Assembly: GCF_002933465.1 (NCBI RefSeq)
Contig: NZ_PSZE01000011.1
Location: 62,001-126,000, forward strand
DNA length: 64,000 bases
Source of the DNA: Nocardia nova
GTDB lineage: Bacteria > Actinomycetota > Actinomycetes > Mycobacteriales > Mycobacteriaceae
Direction of reading: 5' to 3'
The notes under the pieces are model-generated. The model did no database searches, was not told the DNA's origin, and saw only the letters and a program-made list of their open reading frames with translations. Positions 1 through 7,607 of this stretch are shown piece by piece. The number at the start of each line of letters is the position of its first letter. The first letter of the stretch is position 1. The position numbers and the translations under genes are program-made.

Positions 1-785
1 AGTACCACGAGGCCACCAAGGGGTTGCGGCGGTCGCTGCGCGCACTGACCCAGGGACCGTTCGGCGCGGTCTTCAACGGTCAGACCACGACGCCGATCGA
101 CACCTCCTCGGTGGCGGTCTGCATCGACGTCTCGCACATTCCGACCGGGGACAAGAAGCTCAAAGCCGGTGTGATGCTGGCCTGCTGGGCCGACGGTTTC
201 GCCTCGGTGGAGGCCGCGCACGTCCTCGCCGACGGCAAACTGGGACCGCAGCGGTACTTCCAGGTCGTCATGGACGAGCTGTGGCAGGTGCTGGGCTTGG
301 GCGACTTCATGGTGGACCGCGTCGACGAACTGACCCGACTGCAGCGCGGCATGGCGACCTCGCTGATCATGATCAGCCACACCATCAAGGACCTGCAGTC
401 GCTCGGATCCGAGGCCGCCATCGCCAAGGCACTGGGCTTCCTGGAACGCGCGCGCGCCAAGATCTTCGGTGCGCTGCCGCCCGAGGAGATCAGCCGCCTG
501 GACTCGACGATCCCGTTCACCTCCGCCGAGGAAGAGATGGTCACCAGCTGGTCGGCCCCGCAGGCGCTGACCGGCGAGGCACTCAAACCGGGCCAGGCCC
601 GCCCGCCCGCGCCCGGCACCGGGAAGTTCCTGCTCAAGATCGGTGAGGATCGCCGCCCCGGCATCCCGTTCCATATGGAGTTCACCGTGTCGGAAAAGGA
701 GAGCGGAATCCACGAGACCAACCAGCGTTTCAGCGAATTCACCGAATCCACGGCCCGGCGGGGCGACGAGGGGAGTGCCGCGTGA
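1..785 (+). CDS. VirB4/TraC-like conjugation ATPase, C-terminal part (cut by window start)
   Basis: The reading frame is open to the left edge, so only the last 260 residues are visible. The fragment is a RecA-like ATPase end of the VirB4 type. It has a Walker B-like hydrophobic strand ending in acidic residues (QVVMDELWQVL, near position 270-300), followed by the helix VDELTRLQRGMATSLIMISHT, which recurs in VirB4/TraC ATPases. The family energises type IV secretion and conjugation at the inner membrane. The Walker A lies outside the window. Its stop overlaps the start of the next gene, so it heads or continues a transfer operon with the cell-wall hydrolase and coupling protein downstream. 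The operon context strongly supports the call; the exact subfamily is uncertain. Confidence 0.75.
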   Translation, partial: YHEATKGLRRSLRALTQGPFGAVFNGQTTTPIDTSSVAVCIDVSHIPTGDKKLKAGVMLACWADGFASVEAAHVLADGKLGPQRYFQVVMDELWQVLGLGDFMVDRVDELTRLQRGMATSLIMISHTIKDLQSLGSEAAIAKALGFLERARAKIFGALPPEEISRLDSTIPFTSAEEEMVTSWSAPQALTGEALKPGQARPPAPGTGKFLLKIGEDRRPGIPFHMEFTVSEKESGIHETNQRFSEFTESTARRGDEGSAA

Positions 786-1090
786 TGCCGCACAGGTCAT
801 ACCGAAGAGTGTCGCCGCAGGTGCGGAAGGCGGCGGTGGAACAGGTCGTCGCGCTGACCGACAAACTGCGCAGCGAGTCGGAGGCCTGCCGGGTCGTCGC
901 CGAACAGATCGGCGTGCACACCAATTCGGTGCGCAACTGGGTGCGCGCCGCGGAGGGACCCAGCCTGGAACGGATGGACGCGGTGGCCCTGCGCCGCAAA
1001 GTGGCGCTGCTGCAACAACAATTGGCGGCCGCGGCGGAGATGAATCGCACCCTGGTGGAAACCCTGAACGAAACCCGCCGCGCGACATGA
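782..1090 (+). CDS. IS3 OrfA-like helix-turn-helix protein inside the transfer operon
   Basis: A 102-residue protein. The N-terminal half resembles the IS3-family OrfA/transposase-8 HTH: SPQVRKAAVEQVV, an ACRVVAEQIGVHTNSVRNWVR recognition region, then a C-terminal helix (residues ~58-95) that could form a coiled coil (LRRKVALLQQQLAAAAEMN). It starts at GTG 782 (or ATG 785), overlapping the upstream stop, with a GAGGGGAG ribosome site at about 768-775. No OrfB/DDE partner and no terminal repeats are visible, and the next gene follows after 10 bp. It therefore looks like an operon member rather than an insertion sequence. A DNA-binding regulator or relaxosome accessory role is plausible but inferred. 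Confidence 0.7.
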   Translation: MMPHRSYRRVSPQVRKAAVEQVVALTDKLRSESEACRVVAEQIGVHTNSVRNWVRAAEGPSLERMDAVALRRKVALLQQQLAAAAEMNRTLVETLNETRRAT

Positions 1091-1100
1091 TGGGTGCGCG

Positions 1101-2804
1101 GTGAACGCGAAAACCCTCACCGCCCTCGTCCTCGGCGGTGTCGTATCTCTGATCACCCTGGTGGTGGTGATCGTGTTGCCCTCCTCGGAGGATCCGTGCG
1201 CCGATCAGCCGACCGCGCCCGGTTCCGGGCTGCCGGACACCTCCGGCGCGCCGTGGGCGGCGCGGGCGCCGGAGTCGGGCTCCACCACACCGACCGTGAC
1301 GACGGAACCGCGCGGCTCCACCTCGGCCACCACCAGTGCCGCCGATATACCTGCGGCACAGGCGAATCCGAGTGCGACGGGCGCGCCGTCGCTGGCGGCG
1401 GGGATCGCGCCGATCCGGCGCACCTGGCCGCTGCCGGGCGGATCCTTCACAGTGTCGGACACCTTCGGCGCCCGCGGCGGCACCCATCTCGGTGTGGATC
1501 TGGCCGCACCGGACGGCACCCCGGAATTCGCGGTGGCGGACGGCGTCGTCGTCGCCGCCGGTCCCGCCTCCGGCTTCGGCAACTGGATCGTGATCGACTC
1601 GGTCGACGTCAACGGCCGTCCCTTCTCCGCCGTCTACGGCCACGAATGGGCGAGCGGGGTGAAGGTGCGGGTCGGGCAGCGGGTGCGGGCCGGTGAGGCG
1701 ATCGGCGCGGTCGGGTCGGCGGGCGAAAGCTCCGGTCCGCATCTGCATTTCGAGATCGTGCCCGGTGGGCGCCTGACCGGCGGGCGGCAGATCGATCCGC
1801 TACCGTGGCTCGACGGCGCGCTGACACCCGATGCCGGTGGCGCCTTCCCGTATTCGGCGAACCCGCTGTGCAGCCGCGGATTCGGCAGCGCCGGCGGTGC
1901 GCTCGCCGACGGCAAGGTGCCACCGGAGCTCGAAATCTGGTATCGCCGTGCGGGTTCGCTGTGCCCGGAGATCACCGCCTCGGTGCTGGCCGCGCAGGGC
2001 CGTCAGGAATCCGGATTCCAGCGCGGGCTTACCTCGCCCGCCGGCGCCGAGGGTTTGGCGCAATTCCTGCCGACCACGGCCCGGGCCACCGATCCGGACG
2101 ACGGGCGGCCGTATCTGCTCGACGCGGACGGCAACGGCCAGGCCAGCCTGTGGGACGACGGCGATGCGATCATCGCTCAGGGGCGCTACATGTGTTCGAT
2201 CGCCCATCAGGTCGAGCGGTGGATCGGCGAAGGCAAGGTGCACGGTGATGTGGTGCCACTGTCGCTGGCCGCCTACAACGCCGGCGAGGGTGCGGTCCTC
2301 GCCTCGGGCGGTATGCCCAATCAGGTGGCCGCGCACTTCTCCGAAACCCGGCCCTACGTCACGAATATCCTCGCCATGGAGGCGCAGTACCGGGCGCCGG
2401 GATCGATAGGCCGATTCCAGCCCGGTCACGGTTCGGCGGGCGCCGATATCCTCGCCGCGGCCCAGCAGTGGATGGGCACCCCGTACGTATGGGGTGGCGG
2501 GGGCCCGCAGGGGCCGACCGGCGGTGGACTGGACGGCCCGGGTCTGACCTCGGCCGCGGTGTTCGCGGCGTCCTCGGGCGCGAAGACGTTGCCGCAGACC
2601 GCCGAACAACAGTGGGAGGCGGGGGTCGAGGTGCCGATGCGCAACGCGCAGCCGGGCGATCTGGTGTTCTCCCGCTTCGGGGTGCGCGGGCCGGCCGAGG
2701 TCGGCATCTACGCCGGCAACGGCCGGATGATCCGTTCCACCGACCCCTCGGGCGTGAGCGAAGCGTCCGTGCCCGGCGACGCGCGGTTACGGAGGGTGTT
2801 GTGA
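1101..2804 (+). CDS. Conjugation-associated peptidoglycan hydrolase: M23 + lytic transglycosylase + degenerate NlpC/P60
   Basis: A 567-residue membrane-anchored cell-wall protein. The order is: N-terminal TM helix (residues ~6-27); Ser/Thr/Pro-rich linker; M23 peptidase with HLGVD (H129, D133) and HLH (H214, H216) zinc motifs; lytic transglycosylase-like domain with RQESGF (catalytic-type E303) and AAYNAGEG; then an NlpC/P60-like domain (~450-567). In this last domain the usual D-C-S-G is D-G-P-G, so residue 479 is Gly, and the His before VGIY is Glu533, so both catalytic residues are absent. VirB1-like hydrolases open the wall for a transfer channel, and the VirB4- and VirD4-type neighbours fit that role. 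The start GTG 1101 lies 10 bp after the upstream stop. Confidence 0.85.
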   Translation: MNAKTLTALVLGGVVSLITLVVVIVLPSSEDPCADQPTAPGSGLPDTSGAPWAARAPESGSTTPTVTTEPRGSTSATTSAADIPAAQANPSATGAPSLAAGIAPIRRTWPLPGGSFTVSDTFGARGGTHLGVDLAAPDGTPEFAVADGVVVAAGPASGFGNWIVIDSVDVNGRPFSAVYGHEWASGVKVRVGQRVRAGEAIGAVGSAGESSGPHLHFEIVPGGRLTGGRQIDPLPWLDGALTPDAGGAFPYSANPLCSRGFGSAGGALADGKVPPELEIWYRRAGSLCPEITASVLAAQGRQESGFQRGLTSPAGAEGLAQFLPTTARATDPDDGRPYLLDADGNGQASLWDDGDAIIAQGRYMCSIAHQVERWIGEGKVHGDVVPLSLAAYNAGEGAVLASGGMPNQVAAHFSETRPYVTNILAMEAQYRAPGSIGRFQPGHGSAGADILAAAQQWMGTPYVWGGGGPQGPTGGGLDGPGLTSAAVFAASSGAKTLPQTAEQQWEAGVEVPMRNAQPGDLVFSRFGVRGPAEVGIYAGNGRMIRSTDPSGVSEASVPGDARLRRVL

Positions 2805-3463
2805 CGGTACGACGTTCGGGACACGCCGAGGTCGCCGGATCGCGGGGAGTCGCCCGGCGCGGACCGGGACCGATAACCTGGAGACAGCGTCCGGAGTTCC
2901 GGACGCCGGGCCGCCGACCTACGGCGCGGGCCGTCTACGCGAACCTGGTGGTGATGCTGGTGGTGAGCGTCGCACTGCTGTCCGGCTGCGCGGGCGGAAC
3001 CGAGCATGCCGAACCACCGGCGGCCACGTCGACTCCGCGTCAGCTCGAGGCCGCCCCGGCACCGGATCCCAGCACTCCCGACGGTGTCGCCGTCGCCGCG
3101 CTGCGCGAGATCTTCACCTGGTATCCGGCCACCGAGACGCAGGGGGCGTCGCTCGCCCGGGCCCGGAAGTGGCTGGGCCCCAGCCTGCTTCGCACGCTCG
3201 ACGCCCCACCGGGCGAGGAGACTCCGAAACCGACACTGCGCTGGGCCGAATGGGGGCGTTCGGGTGTGCGCGTGGAAGCCTTCACCTTCGCATCCGGCGA
3301 ACAGGCCCCCGGTAACGTCGATTCGGACCACCAGCAGTTCAAGATCGGTATCGAGCAGACCGCCGTGCACCCCGACGGTACCCGCGAAACGCTACCCCCC
3401 ACGACGGTGATCGCCACCGTCGTCCGCACCCGCGACGGCTGGCGGCTCGACGGATTCCGTTGA
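2801..3463 (+). CDS. Putative lipoprotein / NTF2-like transfer protein
   Basis: A 220-residue protein starting at GTG 2801, whose GTGA overlaps the upstream stop. After a basic N-terminus there is a hydrophobic segment (residues ~46-65) ending in a lipobox-like LLSGC, which predicts anchoring on the outer face of the membrane. The mature part has a proline-rich linker and then a compact alpha/beta domain (VAVAALREIFTWYP... to VRTRDGWRLDGFR) resembling NTF2/VirB8-like folds of actinobacterial conjugation proteins. The hydrolase/T4CP context suggests a channel scaffold component. The fold assignment is by pattern only. Longer in-frame ORF upstream is rejected because it would overlap the hydrolase gene deeply. 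Confidence 0.6.
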   Translation: MTVRRSGHAEVAGSRGVARRGPGPITWRQRPEFRTPGRRPTARAVYANLVVMLVVSVALLSGCAGGTEHAEPPAATSTPRQLEAAPAPDPSTPDGVAVAALREIFTWYPATETQGASLARARKWLGPSLLRTLDAPPGEETPKPTLRWAEWGRSGVRVEAFTFASGEQAPGNVDSDHQQFKIGIEQTAVHPDGTRETLPPTTVIATVVRTRDGWRLDGFR

Positions 3464-3499
3464 GCCGCAGCCACATACTCGGTCATTCCAGGAGGCGAG

Positions 3500-5329
3500 A
3501 TGGCGAAGAAGGTGAAGGACCCGGCCGATCCGGGCCCGGACCTCGCCCTGTATCTGATCTACATCGGTTTCGCGGTGGTCGGCACCCTCTGGGTCGCACT
3601 GCATCTGGGCAACAAGCTGTCGACGGTGCCCCAGGACGTGCCGATCAATCCGATCGCCTGCATCGCGAAGATCGCCCGGGGGCAACTGACATGGCCGACC
3701 GCCTCCACGGTGATCGTGCTGCTCGTCGTGCTCGTCGTCGTCGGCATCGTGTTCGTGCGGCGGGAGATGAAGAAGCGCCGCAGCCGCGGAAAGCTGCCCG
3801 TCGACGACAAGGCCCAGTACATGGGGAGCGGCGGGGCGATCGCGGCACTCACCGAGGCCGGGGTGCGGGACAAGGCCCGGCAGTTGGGCGTGCGGCTCGG
3901 CTACGAGGATTCGCCCGGCGTGCCGATCGGTGTCGGGGTGGTCGACGGTGTGATGCTGTTCGGCTCGTATGAGGATTTGCATCTCGACATCTGGGGCCCC
4001 CGCCAGGGTAAGACCACCGCGCGGGTGATTCCGGCGATCCTGTCCGCGATCGGACCGGTGCTGGTGACCTCCAACAAGCGCGATGTGGTCGACGCGACCC
4101 GAGATGTGCGGGAGGGCAAGGGTTCTCGCACGTTCGTCTTCGACCCACAGGGCGTCGCGGGCGAACAGCCGACCTGGTACTGGGATCCGCTGTCGTGGGT
4201 GGACGCCCGCCGCGAAGGATGTGAGATGCGCGCGGCCCGGCTGGCCGGTCATTTCGCCGACGCCGACGACGGTGCCGATGGAACCACCGACAGCTATTTC
4301 GACCCGGAGGCGGAAGATCTGCTGGCGGGGTTGTTCCTGGCTGCAGCTGTGGCGGGCCGACCGATCACCCAGGTGTGGGAGTGGGTGACCAACCCCAACG
4401 ACATCGAACCCGTTCAAGTGTTGCGCGGTGCCAGCCACCATTTCTCGGCCGCGGGCCTTGCTCAGCAATACAACGCCGAATCCCGCACCAAAGATGGCGT
4501 TTTCGGCACTGCGAAGAAGATGGTTCGCTGTCTGAAACTGTCGAATGTGCACCAGTGGGTCACCCCGGGGGATCGCTACCAATTCGATGAATGGGATTTC
4601 CTGGACCGGAATTCCACCCTCTACTGCCTGTCGCTGGAGGGGCGCGGCTCAGCTGGACCGCTGGTGAGTGCCCTGACCGAGGCCGTCGTCGACGTCGCGA
4701 TGCGGAAGGCGACCACCCAGCACCTGGGGCGGCTCTCCATTCCGCTGCTCGCGGTGCTCGACGAGGCGGCCAATATCGTGCGCTGGAAGGATCTGCCGAA
4801 GCAGTACAGCCACTTCGGATCTCGCGGCATCGTCGTGATGACCGTTCTGCAGTCCTGGGCACAGGGCGTGCGGTGCTGGGGTCAGGCCGGTATGGAGGCA
4901 CTGTGGGCGGCGGCCAATATCAAGGTCCTCGGCCCCGGCGTCGACGACATGACATTCCTGGCGGCCCGTTCGGAGGCGATCGGCGACTACGACTCCATTT
5001 CGTCGTCGGTCTCGGAATCCAAAGGTGGCAAGAGTTATTCGCGTTCGCTGGGCTCCTCGCGGACGCTCAACGCGAACGCACTGGCAACCCTGCCGCGGGG
5101 GCGCGCCGTGGTGTTCTCCTCGGGTGCGCCGGCGGTGCTCGTACGCACCGTCCCGTGGTGGGAAGGGGAGTACGCTGCCGAGGTGCGCAAGTCGATCGAA
5201 CAGCATGATCCGCAGCGTCGCACCACGATGAGCGACCTCGTGGGAGAGCGGACGGTCCTCGACGGCGGATCGATGCCCGGTGAGCCGCCCGCGACCTACG
5301 GACAGCCCGAGGAGGTTCGCCCGCTGTGA
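3500..5329 (+). CDS. VirD4/TraG-family type IV coupling ATPase
   Basis: A 609-residue coupling protein that would bring DNA or protein substrate to a type IV secretion channel. Two N-terminal TM helices (residues ~13-33 and ~68-90) precede the ATPase: Walker A GPRQGKTT (G166, K171) and Walker B LLAVLDEAAN (D421, E422). A region following these (SRGIVVMTVLQSWAQG... then IKVLGPGVDD) matches the TraG/TraD C-terminal part. The start ATG 3500 has a strong AGGAGG at 3491-3496. Its stop overlaps the next gene's GTG. The short leader after the lipoprotein gene indicates one operon. No relaxase is seen in the window; it may lie to the left. Confidence 0.9.
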   Translation: MAKKVKDPADPGPDLALYLIYIGFAVVGTLWVALHLGNKLSTVPQDVPINPIACIAKIARGQLTWPTASTVIVLLVVLVVVGIVFVRREMKKRRSRGKLPVDDKAQYMGSGGAIAALTEAGVRDKARQLGVRLGYEDSPGVPIGVGVVDGVMLFGSYEDLHLDIWGPRQGKTTARVIPAILSAIGPVLVTSNKRDVVDATRDVREGKGSRTFVFDPQGVAGEQPTWYWDPLSWVDARREGCEMRAARLAGHFADADDGADGTTDSYFDPEAEDLLAGLFLAAAVAGRPITQVWEWVTNPNDIEPVQVLRGASHHFSAAGLAQQYNAESRTKDGVFGTAKKMVRCLKLSNVHQWVTPGDRYQFDEWDFLDRNSTLYCLSLEGRGSAGPLVSALTEAVVDVAMRKATTQHLGRLSIPLLAVLDEAANIVRWKDLPKQYSHFGSRGIVVMTVLQSWAQGVRCWGQAGMEALWAAANIKVLGPGVDDMTFLAARSEAIGDYDSISSSVSESKGGKSYSRSLGSSRTLNANALATLPRGRAVVFSSGAPAVLVRTVPWWEGEYAAEVRKSIEQHDPQRRTTMSDLVGERTVLDGGSMPGEPPATYGQPEEVRPL

Positions 5330-5712
5330 ACGACCAGCCCGAGGACATGATCTATTCGAATGTGGTCGAGTTCGTGGAGAACTTCCTGAGCCTCGTCTAT
5401 CGGCGCCAGGTCACCGACCTCACCGATACGGTGTGGTGCCCGGAGTGGTGGAAGCATGCCGAGGCGGCGATGCGGCTCGAAGCGCTGTGGCGCGCATGGG
5501 AATACCTGCGCCAGGACGGCCAGACCGGAATGAGTGTCTGGTTCCTCGAGCATGCCGACCCACATATGAACAAACTGTTCGATCCGCGCGGGCCGTTCAA
5601 GTACTGCAGTGTGCGCAACGGCCACAAGGACATGCTCAGCCCGCTTCCGCTCACCCCGCCCCAGCGCGGCATGTTCGGTGAGCCCAGTGCGGCCGATCCC
5701 AACAAGGGCTGA
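5326..5712 (+). CDS. DUF4913-like protein
   Basis: A 128-residue soluble, acidic protein beginning at GTG 5326, which overlaps the coupling-protein stop by 4 bp. The sequence YSNVVEFVENFLSLVYRRQV, the WCPEWWKH motif and LEALWRAWE are those of the DUF4913 family, found beside conjugation genes of actinobacterial plasmids and integrative elements. No catalytic motif, signal or TM helix is visible. The function is unknown; translational coupling to the VirD4-type gene suggests an accessory or adaptor of the coupling protein. It is the last plus-strand gene of this operon: the next gene is convergent. Confidence 0.75.
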   Translation: MNDQPEDMIYSNVVEFVENFLSLVYRRQVTDLTDTVWCPEWWKHAEAAMRLEALWRAWEYLRQDGQTGMSVWFLEHADPHMNKLFDPRGPFKYCSVRNGHKDMLSPLPLTPPQRGMFGEPSAADPNKG

Positions 5713-5804
5713 TTCGACGGGCCCGGGCCGATGTGCCCGGCTGTCGTGAAAACGACGGTGCCGCCACCCGTTCCGGGGCGGCGGCAACGGCGTGAGCGGG
5801 TTCG

Positions 5805-6377
5805 TCAGCGGTTGCGTTCGCGGCTGCGTTCGCGTTCGCGCATCCGCTCGTCGTGTTCACGCGCGCGGGTGACCCGCGGCGGTTCCTCCGGCCGGGTGCG
5901 GACCGCGGCCTGCGGCGGCTGCGCCTGACTGACGTCCATGAGCATCCGCACGGCCGCCAATTCCGGCGCCACCCCGACGCGAGACAGATGGGCGGCCAAG
6001 GCCTGCCGCCGCTCGGGGGAGTCGTAGCGGGTCAGTTCGCGTTCACGCGCCTTCTGCCGCTCGGCGGCGCGGGCGCCACGCGCCACCCGGGAGTGTTCCA
6101 GGCGGTCCTTCTCCAGCGAGATGCCTCGTTCCAGGGCGGGCCGCTCGAGCATCCGGGCCAACTCCAGGTTGCGCGGATCCTTCGCCTTGGCTTCGCGAGC
6201 CTCGCGCAGCAACCGCTCCCGGGTCTCCTTGACCCGCTCCTGGGTGACCTTCACGCGCGCTTCGGCTTCGCGCTGACCACGTTCGCGGGTGCGCAGTGCG
6301 ACCAGTGTCGCAAGCTGCAACATTTGCCTCATCAAAGCCGCTGTCTCGCGGCCGATGTCGTCGAGTTCCTCGGCCAT
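5805..6377 (-). CDS. Arg/Glu-rich coiled-coil hypothetical protein
   Basis: A 190-residue protein with no recognised domain. The start ATG 6377 has GGGGAG seven bases upstream, which decides against the longer frame to 6446. Residues ~25-120 are dense in Arg, Glu and Ala with heptad-like spacing (RERGQREAEARVKVTQERV..., ETRERLLREAREAKAKD), predicting a long coiled coil. The C-terminus is again highly charged (DERMRERERSRERNR). There is no signal or TM helix. It converges on the DUF4913 gene across a 92-bp gap, so it may mark the edge of the transfer locus or be an accessory DNA/partner-binding protein. The function is not known. Confidence 0.65.
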   Translation of the reverse strand: MAEELDDIGRETAALMRQMLQLATLVALRTRERGQREAEARVKVTQERVKETRERLLREAREAKAKDPRNLELARMLERPALERGISLEKDRLEHSRVARGARAAERQKARERELTRYDSPERRQALAAHLSRVGVAPELAAVRMLMDVSQAQPPQAAVRTRPEEPPRVTRAREHDERMRERERSRERNR

Positions 6378-6575
6378 TGCCTGCTCCCCGATGCTGCAGT
6401 TGTCTCTGTGGACGATTGTGGTGCTTCGTATCGGACTCCGCCACACGAACGGTCGACCCGCGGTGGCGGCGCCCCACCTTCAGCGCTGTCCGTTCTATGA
6501 GGTTACCAGCGCGGAGCAGGGCAGCCTAACCCCGGATCCGGTCCATCGCAGGCGGATCCGGGCCCGCGCCGGGGA

Positions 6576-7442
6576 TCAGCTCAGCTGCATCGTCTTCACC
6601 GTGACCGGCTGCTTCGGTGCGCCGTCGCCGGTCGACGGGTCCTCCACGCCGTCCTTGGCGATGGCGTCGAGGGTCTTCAGCCCGGCCTCGTCGACCGTGC
6701 CGAAGATGGTGTACTGCGGCGGCAGCTGGGAATCGCCGTAGACGAGGAAGAACTGGCTGCCGTTGGTGTCGGGGCCGCTGTTGGCCATCGCCACCACGCC
6801 GCGCTTGTACTGCACCGGAACCCGCTGCGCGCTGGGGTCGCCGGGGGCGAATTGGTCGGTCGGGTATTCGTTGGGGAAGGCGTAACCCGGGCCGCCGTTG
6901 CCCTGACCGCTCGGATCACCGCACTGCAGCACCTTCAGACCCTCGCCGGTGGTCAGACGGTGGCAGGGGGTGTCGTTGTAGAACTTCTGCTGCACCAGGC
7001 TGACGAAACTGTTGACCGTGCAGGGCGATTCACCCGCGTTGAGCGAAATGCCGATCGGCCCCCGGTTGGTGTCGACGGCGACCTTCGGCGAGTCCGCGGT
7101 CGACACCTCGGTCTGCTCAGGCTTGTGCACCGGCTTGGCGACCTGGCCCGCATCGGTGTAGGCGCAGCTCACCGTCGCGGTCTTGGGCTTGGCCTCCGGC
7201 GGGGGAGCGGCCTGCGGGGTGGACGAGAGCGAGGCGTCGGGGGCCTTGGCCGCGGCGTTCGGGGTGTCGTCGCCGCGGGTCAGGTAGTAGATCCCGACGC
7301 CGGCCGCGACGACCACGACCACACCGAGCGCCGATCCGGCGATCGCCAGCTGCTTACGCTTGCGCGCACGCTGCGCCTGTCGCTCCAGCCGGCGTTCCAG
7401 CTTGCGCTTGGCCGCCGCTCGTCGCTGTTCGTTGGTCGGCAC
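6576..7442 (-). CDS. Membrane-anchored cyclophilin-type peptidyl-prolyl isomerase
   Basis: A 288-residue protein matching the mycobacterial PpiB-type protein encoded next to hisS. A strongly basic N-terminus (RRAAAKRKLERRLERQAQ) is followed by one TM helix (~32-52) and a Thr/Pro/Ala-rich linker. The cyclophilin domain follows with VDTNRGPIGISL, FYNDTPCHRLT, YKRGVVAMANSGPDTNGSQFF and IFGTVDEAGL. The domain would face outward and catalyse proline isomerisation in exported proteins. The start is GTG 7442, where GGGAGG lies about 8 bp upstream; the ATG at 7493 lacks such a site. It is divergent from hisS. Confidence 0.9.
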   Translation of the reverse strand: MPTNEQRRAAAKRKLERRLERQAQRARKRKQLAIAGSALGVVVVVAAGVGIYYLTRGDDTPNAAAKAPDASLSSTPQAAPPPEAKPKTATVSCAYTDAGQVAKPVHKPEQTEVSTADSPKVAVDTNRGPIGISLNAGESPCTVNSFVSLVQQKFYNDTPCHRLTTGEGLKVLQCGDPSGQGNGGPGYAFPNEYPTDQFAPGDPSAQRVPVQYKRGVVAMANSGPDTNGSQFFLVYGDSQLPPQYTIFGTVDEAGLKTLDAIAKDGVEDPSTGDGAPKQPVTVKTMQLS

Positions 7443-7607
7443 TACCCGGTCCTCCCGTGTCGGTTGCGTATCGGCATAAGAGTGTGCCATCACTTCCTGA
7501 GACGACCCCTAACTTCCCCGAATCGTTCCGTACAATCGCGCAGCTCGGCCCGGTGCCGGGCGAACCGGTTGGACTTGCCGCATCCGGGTGGGGGAAACTG
7601 GACCATT

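Noticed and set aside
782..1090. An insertion sequence
   Set aside because: No OrfB, no terminal inverted repeats, no target duplication; gene overlaps on one side and sits 10 bp from the next.
1..6400. Clear attachment site for an integrative element
   Set aside because: No tRNA, integrase or direct repeats visible in the window; the left edge is truncated.
5805..6446. Longer 213-codon version of the coiled-coil gene
   Set aside because: Start at 6377 has a clear ribosome site; the added 23 residues look random.
6852..7607. In-frame 250-codon extension upstream of hisS
   Set aside because: It overlaps the ppi gene on the other strand, is Arg/Gly-rich and has no HisRS homology.
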